Of a stretch of DNA of 55,456 nt, positions 1-8,141 are shown in pieces (the first letter of the stretch is position 1; each line of letters begins with the position of its first letter). The notes below the pieces were generated by a model, which was given only the letters and a program-made list of their open reading frames with translations, did not search any database and had not been told where the DNA came from. Source of the DNA: an uncultured Phascolarctobacterium sp. (lineage in GTDB: Bacteria; Bacillota; Negativicutes; Acidaminococcales; Acidaminococcaceae); NCBI GenBank assembly GCA_900545535.1, contig UQZN01000017.1, forward strand, positions 1-55,456, read 5' to 3'. The translations under genes were made by a program, and so were the position numbers.

Positions 1-105
1 GCCGCGTTAACCAGTACGCAGTCGGCCAGCAAGCTGTCCGCCCGCTATTTGCTGACCTCAGCACATACAGGCAACAGTGCTAAAAAAATTACCACCGTTG
101 GCTAA
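1..105 (+). CDS. C-terminal end of an unidentified protein (cut by window edge)
   Basis: Frame 1 is open from the first base to a TAA at 103-105 (34 residues, ending ITTVG). The stop codon forms the loop of a strong terminator hairpin, which is how a real 3' end often looks. The fragment is too short to name and shows no recognisable motif. Thirty-four open codons can also arise by chance, so confidence is limited. Confidence 0.35.
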   Translation, partial: AALTSTQSASKLSARYLLTSAHTGNSAKKITTVG

Positions 106-124
106 GCCAGCGGTGGTAATTTTC
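87..124 (+). terminator. Rho-independent terminator of the upstream gene
   Basis: A 16-base arm (87-102) and its complement (106-121, one G-U pair) enclose a TAA triloop at 103-105 and run into a short T stretch. The loop coincides with the stop codon of the left-edge reading frame. Confidence 0.85.
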
Positions 125-199
125 TAATACTCTCTATAATAGCAAGCAGCAGCCTATTTTTTTTAAACAACTATTTTGGTACTAAAGAAATCTATTTTC

Positions 200-236
200 G
201 TTGTAAATACAACTTACTTTAAATGGCAATTATAAT
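200..236 (+). promoter_or_regulatory. hcp promoter with a CRP/FNR-type palindrome
   Basis: A perfect inverted repeat GTTGT-AAAT-ACAAC lies at 200-213 and a consensus -10 TATAAT at 231-236. With 17-bp spacing the -35 falls at 208-213, inside the right half-site. The 5-4-5 layout is that of CRP/FNR-family operators; HcpR of that family controls hcp in many anaerobes. The assignment to HcpR is inferred; the regulator is not encoded in this window. The rest of 125-332 holds no gene. Confidence 0.55.
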
Positions 237-332
237 ATCATAAGCATGAAAGAAGCAATCGTCTGCTCTGCCGTTATATCAACGGCCCAAATAACGGAGA
301 AGAAAATCTCCAGAATTATAAGGAGTGATATT

Positions 333-1976
333 ATGGAACCGAAAATGTTTTGTTTTCAATGTCAGGAAACAGCCGGCAATAAAGGTTGTATGTTTGGCGG
401 GGTCTGCGGTAAAAAACCTCAAACTGCCAATCTGCAGGATCTGCTGATCTATGTAACTAAAGGACTTTCTGAAATAACTACCCGCCTGCGGGCAGAAGGC
501 AAAGCAATACCAGCAGCTATTGACCGTCTGATCACCACTAACCTGTTTATGACAATCACTAATGCCAATTTTGATGATGACCGTTTCATCGACAGAATCA
601 ACGAGACTCTGTCCAGCCGTGACGAACTGCTTGAGCAGCTCCATGATACTACAGAACTGAGCGCTGCCGCAGTCTGGCAATATCGTACGGCAGAAGAAAG
701 AACCTTAAAAGCAGCTGCCGTCGGTGTTCTGACTACCGAAAACGAAGACCTGCGCAGTCTGCGCGAGCTGACGCTCTACGGCTTAAAGGGTATGGCAGCT
801 TACAACAAGCACGCTAACATTCTGGGCTACGCCGATGCAGCTATTGATACTTTCTTGCAGCAGGCTTTAGCAAAAACCTTAGACGACAGTTTGACTGCCG
901 ATGACCTGACGGCCCTGGTCTTGGAAACTGGCAGCTTTGGCGTCAAAGTCATGGCTCTGCTTGATACTGCCAACACTTCAACTTATGGCAATCCTGAGAT
1001 CACAAAAGTTGAGCTTGGCGTCAGAAGCAATCCCGCGATCCTTATTTCCGGACACGACCTGCGTGATTTGGAAATGCTGCTGGAACAAACTGCAAACACT
1101 GGCGTTGATGTTTATACCCATTCTGAAATGCTGCCTGCGCACTATTATCCAGCCTTCAAAAAATATCCTCATTTTGCAGGCAACTACGGCAACGCCTGGT
1201 GGAAACAAAAAGAAGAATTCGAAGCCTTCAACGGTCCGATCCTTCTGACTACCAATTGTCTCGTGCCGCCCAAGGACAGCTATAAAGACCGTGTCTATAC
1301 TACCGGCTCGGCAGGTTTTTCCGGCTGCAAACATATTGCCGGTGAAATTGGAGAAAAGAAAGATTTCTCTGCTCTTATCGAACATGCTAAAAAGTGCCCG
1401 CCGCCAACTCAGCTGGAAAGCGGCGAACTTGTAGGCGGGTTTGCACATCATCAGGTCCTCGCTCTGGCAGATAAAATCGTTGACGCAGTCAAAAGCGGCA
1501 GCATCAAAAAATTTGTCGTTATGGCAGGCTGTGACGGACGCAGCCCCTCCCGTAATTACTATACTGATTTCGCCAAAGCCCTGCCGCAGGATACTGTTAT
1601 CCTGACCGCCGGCTGCGCCAAATACAAATATAATAAGCTGCCGCTCGGAGACATCGGCGGAATCCCCTGTGTTTTAGACGCAGGCCAATGCAACGACTCC
1701 TATTCACTGGCACTAATCGCGCTCAAGCTGCAAGAAGTTTTTGGCCTGGCTGATATCAACCAGCTGCCTATTGTTTATAATATCGCCTGGTACGAACAAA
1801 AAGCTGTTATCGTTCTTCTGGCACTGCTTGCCCTCGGCGTCAAAAATATTCATCTCGGTCCTACTCTGCCAGCCTTTCTCTCGCCTAACGTTGCCAAAGT
1901 CTTAGTTGAAACCTTTGGTATTGCCGGGATCTCTGATGTAGATAGCGATTTGGAAATATTTTTTGGAAAAAACTAA
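333..1976 (+). CDS. hcp: Hybrid cluster protein (hydroxylamine/NO reductase), class I
   Basis: Cytoplasmic Fe-S protein of 547 residues, the usual size for the family, which handles NO or hydroxylamine under nitrosative stress. The N-terminal cluster motif has Cys7, 10, 19 and 25 (C-x2-C-x8-C-x5-C), the spacing of class I proteins from strict anaerobes. Hybrid-cluster signatures follow: GHDL, the TTNCLVPP region, the AGCDGR and TAGCAKY segments, GIPCVLDAGQCND and WYEQKAV. The ATG at 333 is chosen because AAGGAGTG lies just upstream; the frame is open to 246 but without a ribosome site. It stands alone, with no hcr reductase beside it, so electrons must come from elsewhere. A palindromic promoter precedes it. 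Confidence 0.96.
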   Translation: MEPKMFCFQCQETAGNKGCMFGGVCGKKPQTANLQDLLIYVTKGLSEITTRLRAEGKAIPAAIDRLITTNLFMTITNANFDDDRFIDRINETLSSRDELLEQLHDTTELSAAAVWQYRTAEERTLKAAAVGVLTTENEDLRSLRELTLYGLKGMAAYNKHANILGYADAAIDTFLQQALAKTLDDSLTADDLTALVLETGSFGVKVMALLDTANTSTYGNPEITKVELGVRSNPAILISGHDLRDLEMLLEQTANTGVDVYTHSEMLPAHYYPAFKKYPHFAGNYGNAWWKQKEEFEAFNGPILLTTNCLVPPKDSYKDRVYTTGSAGFSGCKHIAGEIGEKKDFSALIEHAKKCPPPTQLESGELVGGFAHHQVLALADKIVDAVKSGSIKKFVVMAGCDGRSPSRNYYTDFAKALPQDTVILTAGCAKYKYNKLPLGDIGGIPCVLDAGQCNDSYSLALIALKLQEVFGLADINQLPIVYNIAWYEQKAVIVLLALLALGVKNIHLGPTLPAFLSPNVAKVLVETFGIAGISDVDSDLEIFFGKN

Positions 1977-1990
1977 ACCATACTTAAAAT

Positions 1991-2020
1991 AAAAGACGAG
2001 TCTTATCGACTCGTCTTTTT
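1991..2020. terminator. Bidirectional terminator between hcp and the M20 peptidase
   Basis: Twelve-base arms (1991-2002 and 2008-2019) with A-rich left and T-rich right flanks serve both convergent genes. Confidence 0.85.
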
Positions 2021-2022
2021 GC

Positions 2023-3180
2023 TTATAATTTATCCAGTTCCATAATACAGCTTGCCAAAAGCAGGGCCCTTTCCGTTAAGCTCGCTACCTCGATATACTC
2101 GCTGTCACTATGAGCGCCAATACCGCAGGGACCTACGCCGCACAAAGTCGGCGCGCCTGTCAGTGCCGGCCAGCAGGCGTCAGAAGCGCCGCCCACATAC
2201 TGCTGACCCGGCTTGGGCAGCCCCAGTGCCGCTGCCCGGCTGGCATAGTGTTCATACAGCCGCTGTACTCCGGGCGTAGTTTCAAAGGGCATGAACTTGA
2301 TCACATTGCCCGTTACCGTAGTTTTGGTATTAGGCACATAATTAGTTTCAACGATCCGCTGTACATCGGCGATAGATTTTTCCGCTTCGGCTATCGTCTT
2401 AAAACGTACATCTACCTCGCCGATCGCTTTATCAGCAATGATATTGGCCATAGTGCCGCCGTTAAACACACCCACATTATAGGTCGTGCCCAGTTCAAAA
2501 TTATTGAGCGCATGGATTGCCACAGTTTTCCGGGCCAGCTCTAAAATGGCGCTGGCCCCCTTTTCCGGCTCGTTACCGGAGTGCGCGGCAATGCCTTCCA
2601 CTACCAGCGTCGGTCTGGTAGTACCTTTACGTCCTGTAACGACGCTGCCGTCGACACGTCCGAATTCCAGATTAAAAACAGCATCCTTGCCGGCGCCGGC
2701 TTTTTTGAACTGCTCCACAGCGTCTGTCAGCGGATGTGACATTTCTTCATCGCCACACAGCAAAACAGTCAGATCTGTATCCTGCCAGCCATTCTCCAAC
2801 AGTGCCTTGATCACATACAAAGCCATGACCAGGCCACCCTTCATATCCAGTACGCCCGGTCCGTAGGCTCTGCCGTTTTCCAGCCTGAACGGACGGGCTG
2901 CCGCTGTCCCTTTGTTGAACACCGTATCCATGTGTCCTGAAAACAGCACCTGCTTTTTACCGGGCTGCGGTTTCTTCGCCAGCAGCTGCACAGGCGCGCC
3001 TTCGGTTTCCAGATATTCTACCGTAAACCCCAGTTCTGCCAAAAAAGCGCCTATTTTCTGTGCTACTGCGTTTATACCCTCCAAAGCGTCGGCACCTGAA
3101 TCAATATTCACCAATTCTTCCAGTAATTGCAGCATCACCTGCTCTGAACCCCTGATTTGTTTCAAAACATTCTCTTTCAT
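2023..3180 (-). CDS. M20 metallopeptidase, glutamate carboxypeptidase-like
   Basis: Zinc-dependent exopeptidase of the M20A (CPG2-like) type, 385 residues, with no signal peptide. Metal-site motifs are all present: GHMDT, GPGVLDMKGG, GDEE, the NLEFG segment and a C-terminal GAHSDSEY. A dimerisation (lid) domain lies between roughly residues 185 and 295. It likely removes a terminal amino acid, possibly Glu, from short peptides or folates. The ATG at 3180 is preferred over the one at 3198 because AGAGGAGA sits upstream of it. It is followed, in reading direction, by the shared terminator. The upstream gene on the same strand is a close paralogue, so the pair is a tandem duplication, but a terminator separates them. 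Confidence 0.88.
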   Translation of the reverse strand: MKENVLKQIRGSEQVMLQLLEELVNIDSGADALEGINAVAQKIGAFLAELGFTVEYLETEGAPVQLLAKKPQPGKKQVLFSGHMDTVFNKGTAAARPFRLENGRAYGPGVLDMKGGLVMALYVIKALLENGWQDTDLTVLLCGDEEMSHPLTDAVEQFKKAGAGKDAVFNLEFGRVDGSVVTGRKGTTRPTLVVEGIAAHSGNEPEKGASAILELARKTVAIHALNNFELGTTYNVGVFNGGTMANIIADKAIGEVDVRFKTIAEAEKSIADVQRIVETNYVPNTKTTVTGNVIKFMPFETTPGVQRLYEHYASRAAALGLPKPGQQYVGGASDACWPALTGAPTLCGVGPCGIGAHSDSEYIEVASLTERALLLASCIMELDKL

Positions 3181-3303
3181 CAAACTTCTCCTCTGCATAA
3201 ATACAAGTATAATTTTTATATTATTCGCTTTCTATCTGTTTTCTCCTGCTTTTCGCTCATAAAAAATCATAATTTCAGAAAGTTTATAAATAGAACCTGA
3301 AAT

Positions 3304-3340
3304 AAAAAACAGTATGGGATTTGATCCCATACTGTTTTTT
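3304..3340 (-). terminator. Terminator after the upstream M20 paralogue
   Basis: A perfect 17-bp stem (3304-3320 with 3324-3340) with a 3-base loop ends in a T run on the minus strand. It separates the two M20 genes into independent units. Confidence 0.9.
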
Positions 3341-3349
3341 AACAGCTTA

Positions 3350-4510
3350 TTACTGCATTTCTTCCAGATGCATGATACACATTGCCAGGAGCTGGGCCCT
3401 TTCCGTCATCGACGACACGAATAAGTACTCATTATTACTGTGGGCCCCTACAGCCTGCGGACCCATGCCGCATAAAGTCGGCGCACCGACCATAGCCGTC
3501 CATGCAGAATCAGCACTGCCGCCTACATACAAGGCTCCCGGCACAGGCAAACCCAGCTTTTCAGCCTGCTTTGCCAAATGACCATACAGCTTTTGTACGC
3601 CCGCAGTAGTTTCCAGAGGCATAAACTCGATTCGGTTTTCTGTTACAGTAGTCGTTGTCTTGTCCACATAAGTTTTGGCTGCGACCGCTTCTACATTTTT
3701 TATTGCTTTTTCAGCTTCTTCAGCTGTCTTGAATCTGATATCAACACGTGCTTCCGCGTGGTCGGCAACAATATTTGCCAGACTGCCGCCATTAAAAACG
3801 CCTACGTTATAAGTCGTGCCAACTTCTAAATCAGTCAGCGCGTGTAAAGCAATAGTTTTATGGCACAGCTCTAAAACAGCACTGGCGCCTTTTTCAGGTT
3901 CGTTGCCGGCATGGGCGGCAATCCCCCGGACAGTCAATACCGGACGGATAACGCCTTTGCGCCCAATAACGACGCTGCCATCTTCACGACCGGGTTCCAT
4001 ATTGAAAACGGCATCTTTGCCCAAGCCTTCTTTTTTGAACCATTCTACAGCATCAGTCAGCGGATGAGCCAGTTCCTCGTCGCCGCAGAAAAACAAAGTA
4101 AGGTCAGTATCATCCCAGCCGTTATCCAGCAAGGCTTTAACTGTATAAAGCGAGAGCACGATACCCGCCTTCATATCCATAACGCCGGGGCCATAGGCTT
4201 TACCGTCTGCTACTTTGAAAGGACGCGCTGCTGCTGTACCCTTAGCGAAGACCGTATCCATATGTCCCATCAGCATAACCTTCTTCTTGCCGGGACGCAG
4301 ACGTTTAGCCAGCACATGCGTAGGCGCATTCGGTGTTTCAAGATACTGTACTTCAAAGCCATACGGCGTCAAAAAATCGCCTACGATATGGGCAATTTCA
4401 GCAGTCCCCTCTATGGCATCGTACCCGGAATCAATATTGACCAGCTTTTCTAAAGTACCCAGCATGTCAGCTTCTGAATTTTTGATTTGCTCTAAAATTT
4501 TATTTTCCAT
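3350..4510 (-). CDS. M20 metallopeptidase, glutamate carboxypeptidase-like (paralogue)
   Basis: A 386-residue relative of the gene at 2023-3180; by eye about two thirds of residues agree in the central part. The metal-site motifs are GHMDT, GPGVMDMK, GDEE, NMEPG and GAHSNNEY, so the active site looks intact. Start ATG at 4510 has CAGGAG upstream. It is probably cytoplasmic and used in peptide or amino-acid catabolism. The C-terminal metal histidine is followed by NNEY here and SDSEY in the paralogue, and the Glu-bearing loop is MEPG here and LEFG there. The two copies may therefore differ in substrate. The gene lies about 75 bases downstream of the M24 peptidase, so the two could share a transcript. 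Confidence 0.88.
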   Translation of the reverse strand: MENKILEQIKNSEADMLGTLEKLVNIDSGYDAIEGTAEIAHIVGDFLTPYGFEVQYLETPNAPTHVLAKRLRPGKKKVMLMGHMDTVFAKGTAAARPFKVADGKAYGPGVMDMKAGIVLSLYTVKALLDNGWDDTDLTLFFCGDEELAHPLTDAVEWFKKEGLGKDAVFNMEPGREDGSVVIGRKGVIRPVLTVRGIAAHAGNEPEKGASAVLELCHKTIALHALTDLEVGTTYNVGVFNGGSLANIVADHAEARVDIRFKTAEEAEKAIKNVEAVAAKTYVDKTTTTVTENRIEFMPLETTAGVQKLYGHLAKQAEKLGLPVPGALYVGGSADSAWTAMVGAPTLCGMGPQAVGAHSNNEYLFVSSMTERAQLLAMCIMHLEEMQ

Positions 4511-4584
4511 TTTTTTACTCCTGTTTTCAATGTTATCTTTATTTTATTCGCTTTGCAGCCGTTTTTTCCTGCCAGTAAAAATAC

Positions 4585-5811
4585 TTATATAATACAGCGC
4601 AGCGGCTGCGGCTTCCCTGTCAGCGATTTTGCGCCGCCTGCCGTTACAAGATACGTATTCTCTGTACCGACCATCCCGATACCGTCCAAGGCTATCTTAG
4701 GCTCGACTGCGAAAACCATACCGGCTTCCAGCTCACCTTTGAAGCCCTTGGCCAGTGCCGGGGATTCGTCCATTACCAATCCGATACTGTGTCCTAAAAA
4801 CTTACCGCCGTTCATAAAACCATCTGCATACTGCGGGTCAAACTGCTCCATTACCTGCCGGTAAATATCTTCGATCACCATTCCCGGACGCAGCAGCGAA
4901 GCTGTCAATTCCTCCAGAAAGACACAGTGCTCATAAGCAGCTTTGATTTTATCCCTGAAGGGATCTTCATCTAGATCCCCATAATAATAAACTACGGTTT
5001 TATCCGTATGATAACCGTCCACGCCGCAGGGAATATCCAGATACACCAAACGCCCTGCCTGCAGCTTGCGAAAAGCAGAGCCGATCGACTGCACAGCGAC
5101 ACAAGTGCCGCCGGTACCGCCAGGCCCGTCAAAAGCTGTTTTTACCAGCCCGCTTTTACCAAACGACGCCAGTCCTACAACGTCCTCCCCTAAAGGCAAA
5201 TTAAAACGTGCTACTCCATGCGAGCCACGGCGCAGCATTTCTGCATACAGATTGACTGCCAGCTCTGCCTCGCTCACACCCTGTACGATAAAACGCGGCG
5301 CCAGTTCATCTAAAACAGTCCGGTGGATAGAACCGGATTTTTTCATCAGCGCCAGTTCATAGGAGCTTTTCAGCAAGCGCAGTTCACTGATCACACTGTC
5401 CATACCTGCCACAGCGGCAAAAGGCAAATATTTATACAACAGCTGCTGCCATTCCAGCGTCGCCGTCCTGGCTTCCAAATATACCTTAGCCGGCAGCGGC
5501 TGATAAAACTCCGCCAAAGTACGAAAACTTTTCATCGGCCGGATATCCTTCAGCAGTGATTCGTTACAGGCGCGTTCATAGCTGCGACGCACCCACAAGA
5601 TCTCATCCTGCGGCCTGATGACCAGCACACCGTCCTGCATAGTACCGGCAAAATAATACATATTGACTTTATGGTTGACGATAGCTATTTCCCAGCCGGG
5701 GAACTCTCTGTCCATGACCGTACGGAATTTGTGCAGGCGTGCCTGCAGCTCATCAGCAGGCACACGTCGCAGCTGTTCTGTCATCATGATCTCATGCTCT
5801 AAAATAGTCAT
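4585..5811 (-). CDS. M24 family metallopeptidase (Xaa-Pro aminopeptidase-like)
   Basis: A 408-residue protein with a creatinase-like N-terminal domain (about 1-165) and a pita-bread M24 catalytic domain. Metal ligands expected for the family can be placed: Asp in LDIPCG and in YHTDKTV, His in LGHSIG, Glu in AVEPKI and Glu in GTENTY. The members of this family cleave an X-Pro bond or act on creatine-like substrates; the exact substrate cannot be read. The start at 5811 follows AAAGGAGTG. There is no signal peptide. It precedes two M20 peptidases on the same strand, forming a peptide-degradation block. Confidence 0.85.
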   Translation of the reverse strand: MTILEHEIMMTEQLRRVPADELQARLHKFRTVMDREFPGWEIAIVNHKVNMYYFAGTMQDGVLVIRPQDEILWVRRSYERACNESLLKDIRPMKSFRTLAEFYQPLPAKVYLEARTATLEWQQLLYKYLPFAAVAGMDSVISELRLLKSSYELALMKKSGSIHRTVLDELAPRFIVQGVSEAELAVNLYAEMLRRGSHGVARFNLPLGEDVVGLASFGKSGLVKTAFDGPGGTGGTCVAVQSIGSAFRKLQAGRLVYLDIPCGVDGYHTDKTVVYYYGDLDEDPFRDKIKAAYEHCVFLEELTASLLRPGMVIEDIYRQVMEQFDPQYADGFMNGGKFLGHSIGLVMDESPALAKGFKGELEAGMVFAVEPKIALDGIGMVGTENTYLVTAGGAKSLTGKPQPLRCII

Positions 5812-5861
5812 TGTTTCACTCCTTTAAAAAAAGTATCTCCTATTATCTTACCATAAATAAC

Positions 5862-5895
5862 AAAACAGGGCCGATATTAAATATCAGCCCTGTTT
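5862..5895 (-). terminator. Terminator of the trmB-like/lysA operon
   Basis: Arms 5862-5877 and 5881-5895 (one G-U pair) enclose a three-base loop, TAA on the plus strand. The minus-strand product ends in TTTTG plus further T residues. Confidence 0.85.
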
Positions 5896-5908
5896 CCCCT
5901 CATTCAGC

Positions 5909-7171
5909 CTATATATTTTTAAATAATCCTGTAAAATCAAAAGTTGCAAAATAATCTGCCGGAGTCTCCGCACGACGGATCAGTTCCGTACTGCCATCTT
6001 CCTTCAACAGCACTTCCGCGCTGCGCAGCTTGCCGTTATAATTGTACCCCATGGCAAATCCGTGTGCCCCTGCGTCATGAATAAAGAGCAAATCGCCGAT
6101 ATTGATTTCCGGCAGCATCCTGTCGATAGCAAATTTGTCGTTATTCTCGCACAAACCGCCGGTAATATCATATTTATGATCACAGGGCGCGTCTTCCTTG
6201 CCCATGACGGTAATATGATGATAAGACCCGTACATGGCAGGACGCATCAGATTGGCCGCACAGGCATCCAGTCCGATATATTCTTTATAGGTATGCTTAA
6301 CGTGGATCGCTTTAGCAACCAACGCCCCATAGGGAGCCAGCATATAACGTCCCATCTCTGTAAAAATTTTTACGTCTCCCATGCCGGCCGGCACCAGGAT
6401 ATCTTCAAAAGCCTTGCGTACGCCTGCGCCGATAGCCATGATATCATTGCCTTCCTGATCGGGACGATAGGGAATACCGACACCACCGGACAGATTGATA
6501 AATTCGATATGCGCGCCGGTCTCTTCCTTCAATTCAACAGCGACCTGGAACAAGATCCGTGCCAGTTCCGGATAATAATCATTAGTCACCGTATTGCTGG
6601 CCAGAAAAGCGTGCATGCCAAAATGTTTGACACCTTTACTCAAAAGGATCTTATAAGCTTCTGTCATTTGCTCCCTGGTCATGCCATATTTGGCATCGCC
6701 GGGATTATCCATAATATTATTGGCAATAGCAAAATGCCCGCCAGGATTATATCGGCAGCTGACCGTATCAGGTATATCAGCCACTTTTTCCAGAAAATCA
6801 ATATGGGTGATATCATCCAGATTGATAGTTACATTCAATTGCCGGGCCAGCTGAAAATCCTCTGCCGGCGTAGCATTGGAGGAAAACATAATTTCGTCGC
6901 CTTTGAAGCCGACCGCATCCGCCATCAACAGCTCCGTATACGAAGAACAATCTGCACCGCAGCCTTCTTCATGCAATATTTTCAATATTGCCGGGTTAGG
7001 AGTAGCCTTGACGGCAAAATATTCTTTGAACCCCTGATTCCAGGCAAAGGCTTTATTTACTCGGCGTGCCGTTTCGCGAATAGCCGCTTCATCATATAAA
7101 TAAAATGGTGTGGCGTACTGTGCAGCGATCTCATCCAATTTTTCTTTAGTTACAAAGGGTTTTTTACTCAT
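5909..7171 (-). CDS. lysA: Diaminopimelate decarboxylase-like PLP enzyme
   Basis: Fold-type III PLP decarboxylase of 420 residues, the family size. The PLP lysine lies in EYFAVKATPNP. GCGADCSS, the glycine-rich SGGVGIPY and TEMGRY segments follow, and the C-terminal active-site Cys appears in GLCENND, where most family members read CES-D. It would convert meso-diaminopimelate to L-lysine. The CENND variant and pairing with a TrmB-type regulator leave room for a related amino-acid decarboxylase. The ATG overlaps the stop of the regulator (ATGA), which implies translational coupling. A terminator follows. Confidence 0.8.
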   Translation of the reverse strand: MSKKPFVTKEKLDEIAAQYATPFYLYDEAAIRETARRVNKAFAWNQGFKEYFAVKATPNPAILKILHEEGCGADCSSYTELLMADAVGFKGDEIMFSSNATPAEDFQLARQLNVTINLDDITHIDFLEKVADIPDTVSCRYNPGGHFAIANNIMDNPGDAKYGMTREQMTEAYKILLSKGVKHFGMHAFLASNTVTNDYYPELARILFQVAVELKEETGAHIEFINLSGGVGIPYRPDQEGNDIMAIGAGVRKAFEDILVPAGMGDVKIFTEMGRYMLAPYGALVAKAIHVKHTYKEYIGLDACAANLMRPAMYGSYHHITVMGKEDAPCDHKYDITGGLCENNDKFAIDRMLPEINIGDLLFIHDAGAHGFAMGYNYNGKLRSAEVLLKEDGSTELIRRAETPADYFATFDFTGLFKNI

Positions 7172-7881
7172 TCTTTCTCACCTTTCTCCACTTCGGGAAG
7201 CAATTCTATCAATTTTATTTCATTTTTCAAGGCATCCTTAAATAAATCTACCAGATTCTGTTTGCTGGAATATAAACAGGTCGAACTGTTGCCATCAGCC
7301 AAATCTCCCGTCAAAACCTCCTGTGAATCGGCGATCAGACGAATCTGGCTATTAGGCTTATGCGCATAATAAATGATCGCACCCTCTAAAACAAACGGTC
7401 TGCCAGTAATAACGACCACTTTTAATCCGCGCCCTACCGCCTCAGTCAATTCACCGCGCAAAGCTTCGATAGCAGAACCTGTTGCCGAAACATAAATGCG
7501 GGCTTTTGCCTTGACAATAGTATTTTTCAGCTTATTGATGATCTCAGTCGCGCCCTTGATCGTAATATAACCATCAACGCTTTGCGACGTACTGGGAAGC
7601 TCCTGCAGCAATTCCTCTTTCAGTTCCTGCAGCCGTCTTACCCTGTTTTCACAGAACTCGTCCAATGGCACCGGCGTATATCTTGTAGCCTTATCCTCCA
7701 ACACATAAGCAGCGCCTTTTTCTACCAGACCTGCCAGCGCCGTATAAGTATTAGACCGGGAAATACCCGTCAGCTTTGTTGCTTCGTAACCGGTCAGACG
7801 TCCTTCCGCCAGCAGAGTCAAATACAGCGTAGCTTCCTGCCTGGTCAGATTAAAATAAGTAAGTTTTTCAATAATATCCAT
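7168..7881 (-). CDS. TrmB-family transcriptional regulator
   Basis: A 237-residue protein. Residues about 1-75 form a winged helix-turn-helix (LTRQEATLYLTLL, SRSNTYTALAGLVEKG) of the TrmB type, followed by a helical linker. From about residue 105 there is a PLD-like effector domain (ARIYVSATG, VVVITGRPF). TrmB proteins usually sense sugars; here the partner gene is a lysA-like decarboxylase, so the ligand may be an amino acid. The start at 7881 is preceded by AAGGTGA. It is the first gene of a two-gene operon. The promoter carries a palindrome next to the -10, suggesting autoregulation. Confidence 0.82.
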   Translation of the reverse strand: MDIIEKLTYFNLTRQEATLYLTLLAEGRLTGYEATKLTGISRSNTYTALAGLVEKGAAYVLEDKATRYTPVPLDEFCENRVRRLQELKEELLQELPSTSQSVDGYITIKGATEIINKLKNTIVKAKARIYVSATGSAIEALRGELTEAVGRGLKVVVITGRPFVLEGAIIYYAHKPNSQIRLIADSQEVLTGDLADGNSSTCLYSSKQNLVDLFKDALKNEIKLIELLPEVEKGEKE

Positions 7882-7894
7882 ATTTCACCTTCAT

Positions 7895-7940
7895 TGTTCC
7901 TATACAAGAACACTATAAGCGATTTTTATAAGTTTGTCAA
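7895..7940 (-). promoter_or_regulatory. Promoter and palindromic operator of the trmB-like/lysA operon
   Basis: On the minus strand TTGACA (7935-7940) and TATAGT (7912-7917) are 17 bp apart, a near-consensus promoter. An 18-base near-palindrome TGTTCTTGTATAGGAACA (7895-7912) starts at the -10 and covers the transcription start, where a bound repressor would block initiation. The remaining gap to 8141 is AT-rich and shows nothing else. Confidence 0.7.
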
Positions 7941-8141
7941 GGCTAACTTATATTTTTCTCAAAGAAAAATTCATTTACATATCTCTATTTTATAATACAG
8001 TATTGCCATCAACCAAAAATTATTTTCTATATTTAAGTTTTATTATCTTGTATTTTAACTTTAGATATTATAAGATTATATAAATGACATTTAAATCTAT
8101 AATTATTTGAATTTTCGAAATTATTTCCGGAGTTGATTCCC

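Noticed and set aside
6062..7099. Plus-strand open frame of 345 codons
   Set aside because: Antisense to the lysA-like gene, which has full family motifs; composition is that of a shadow frame.
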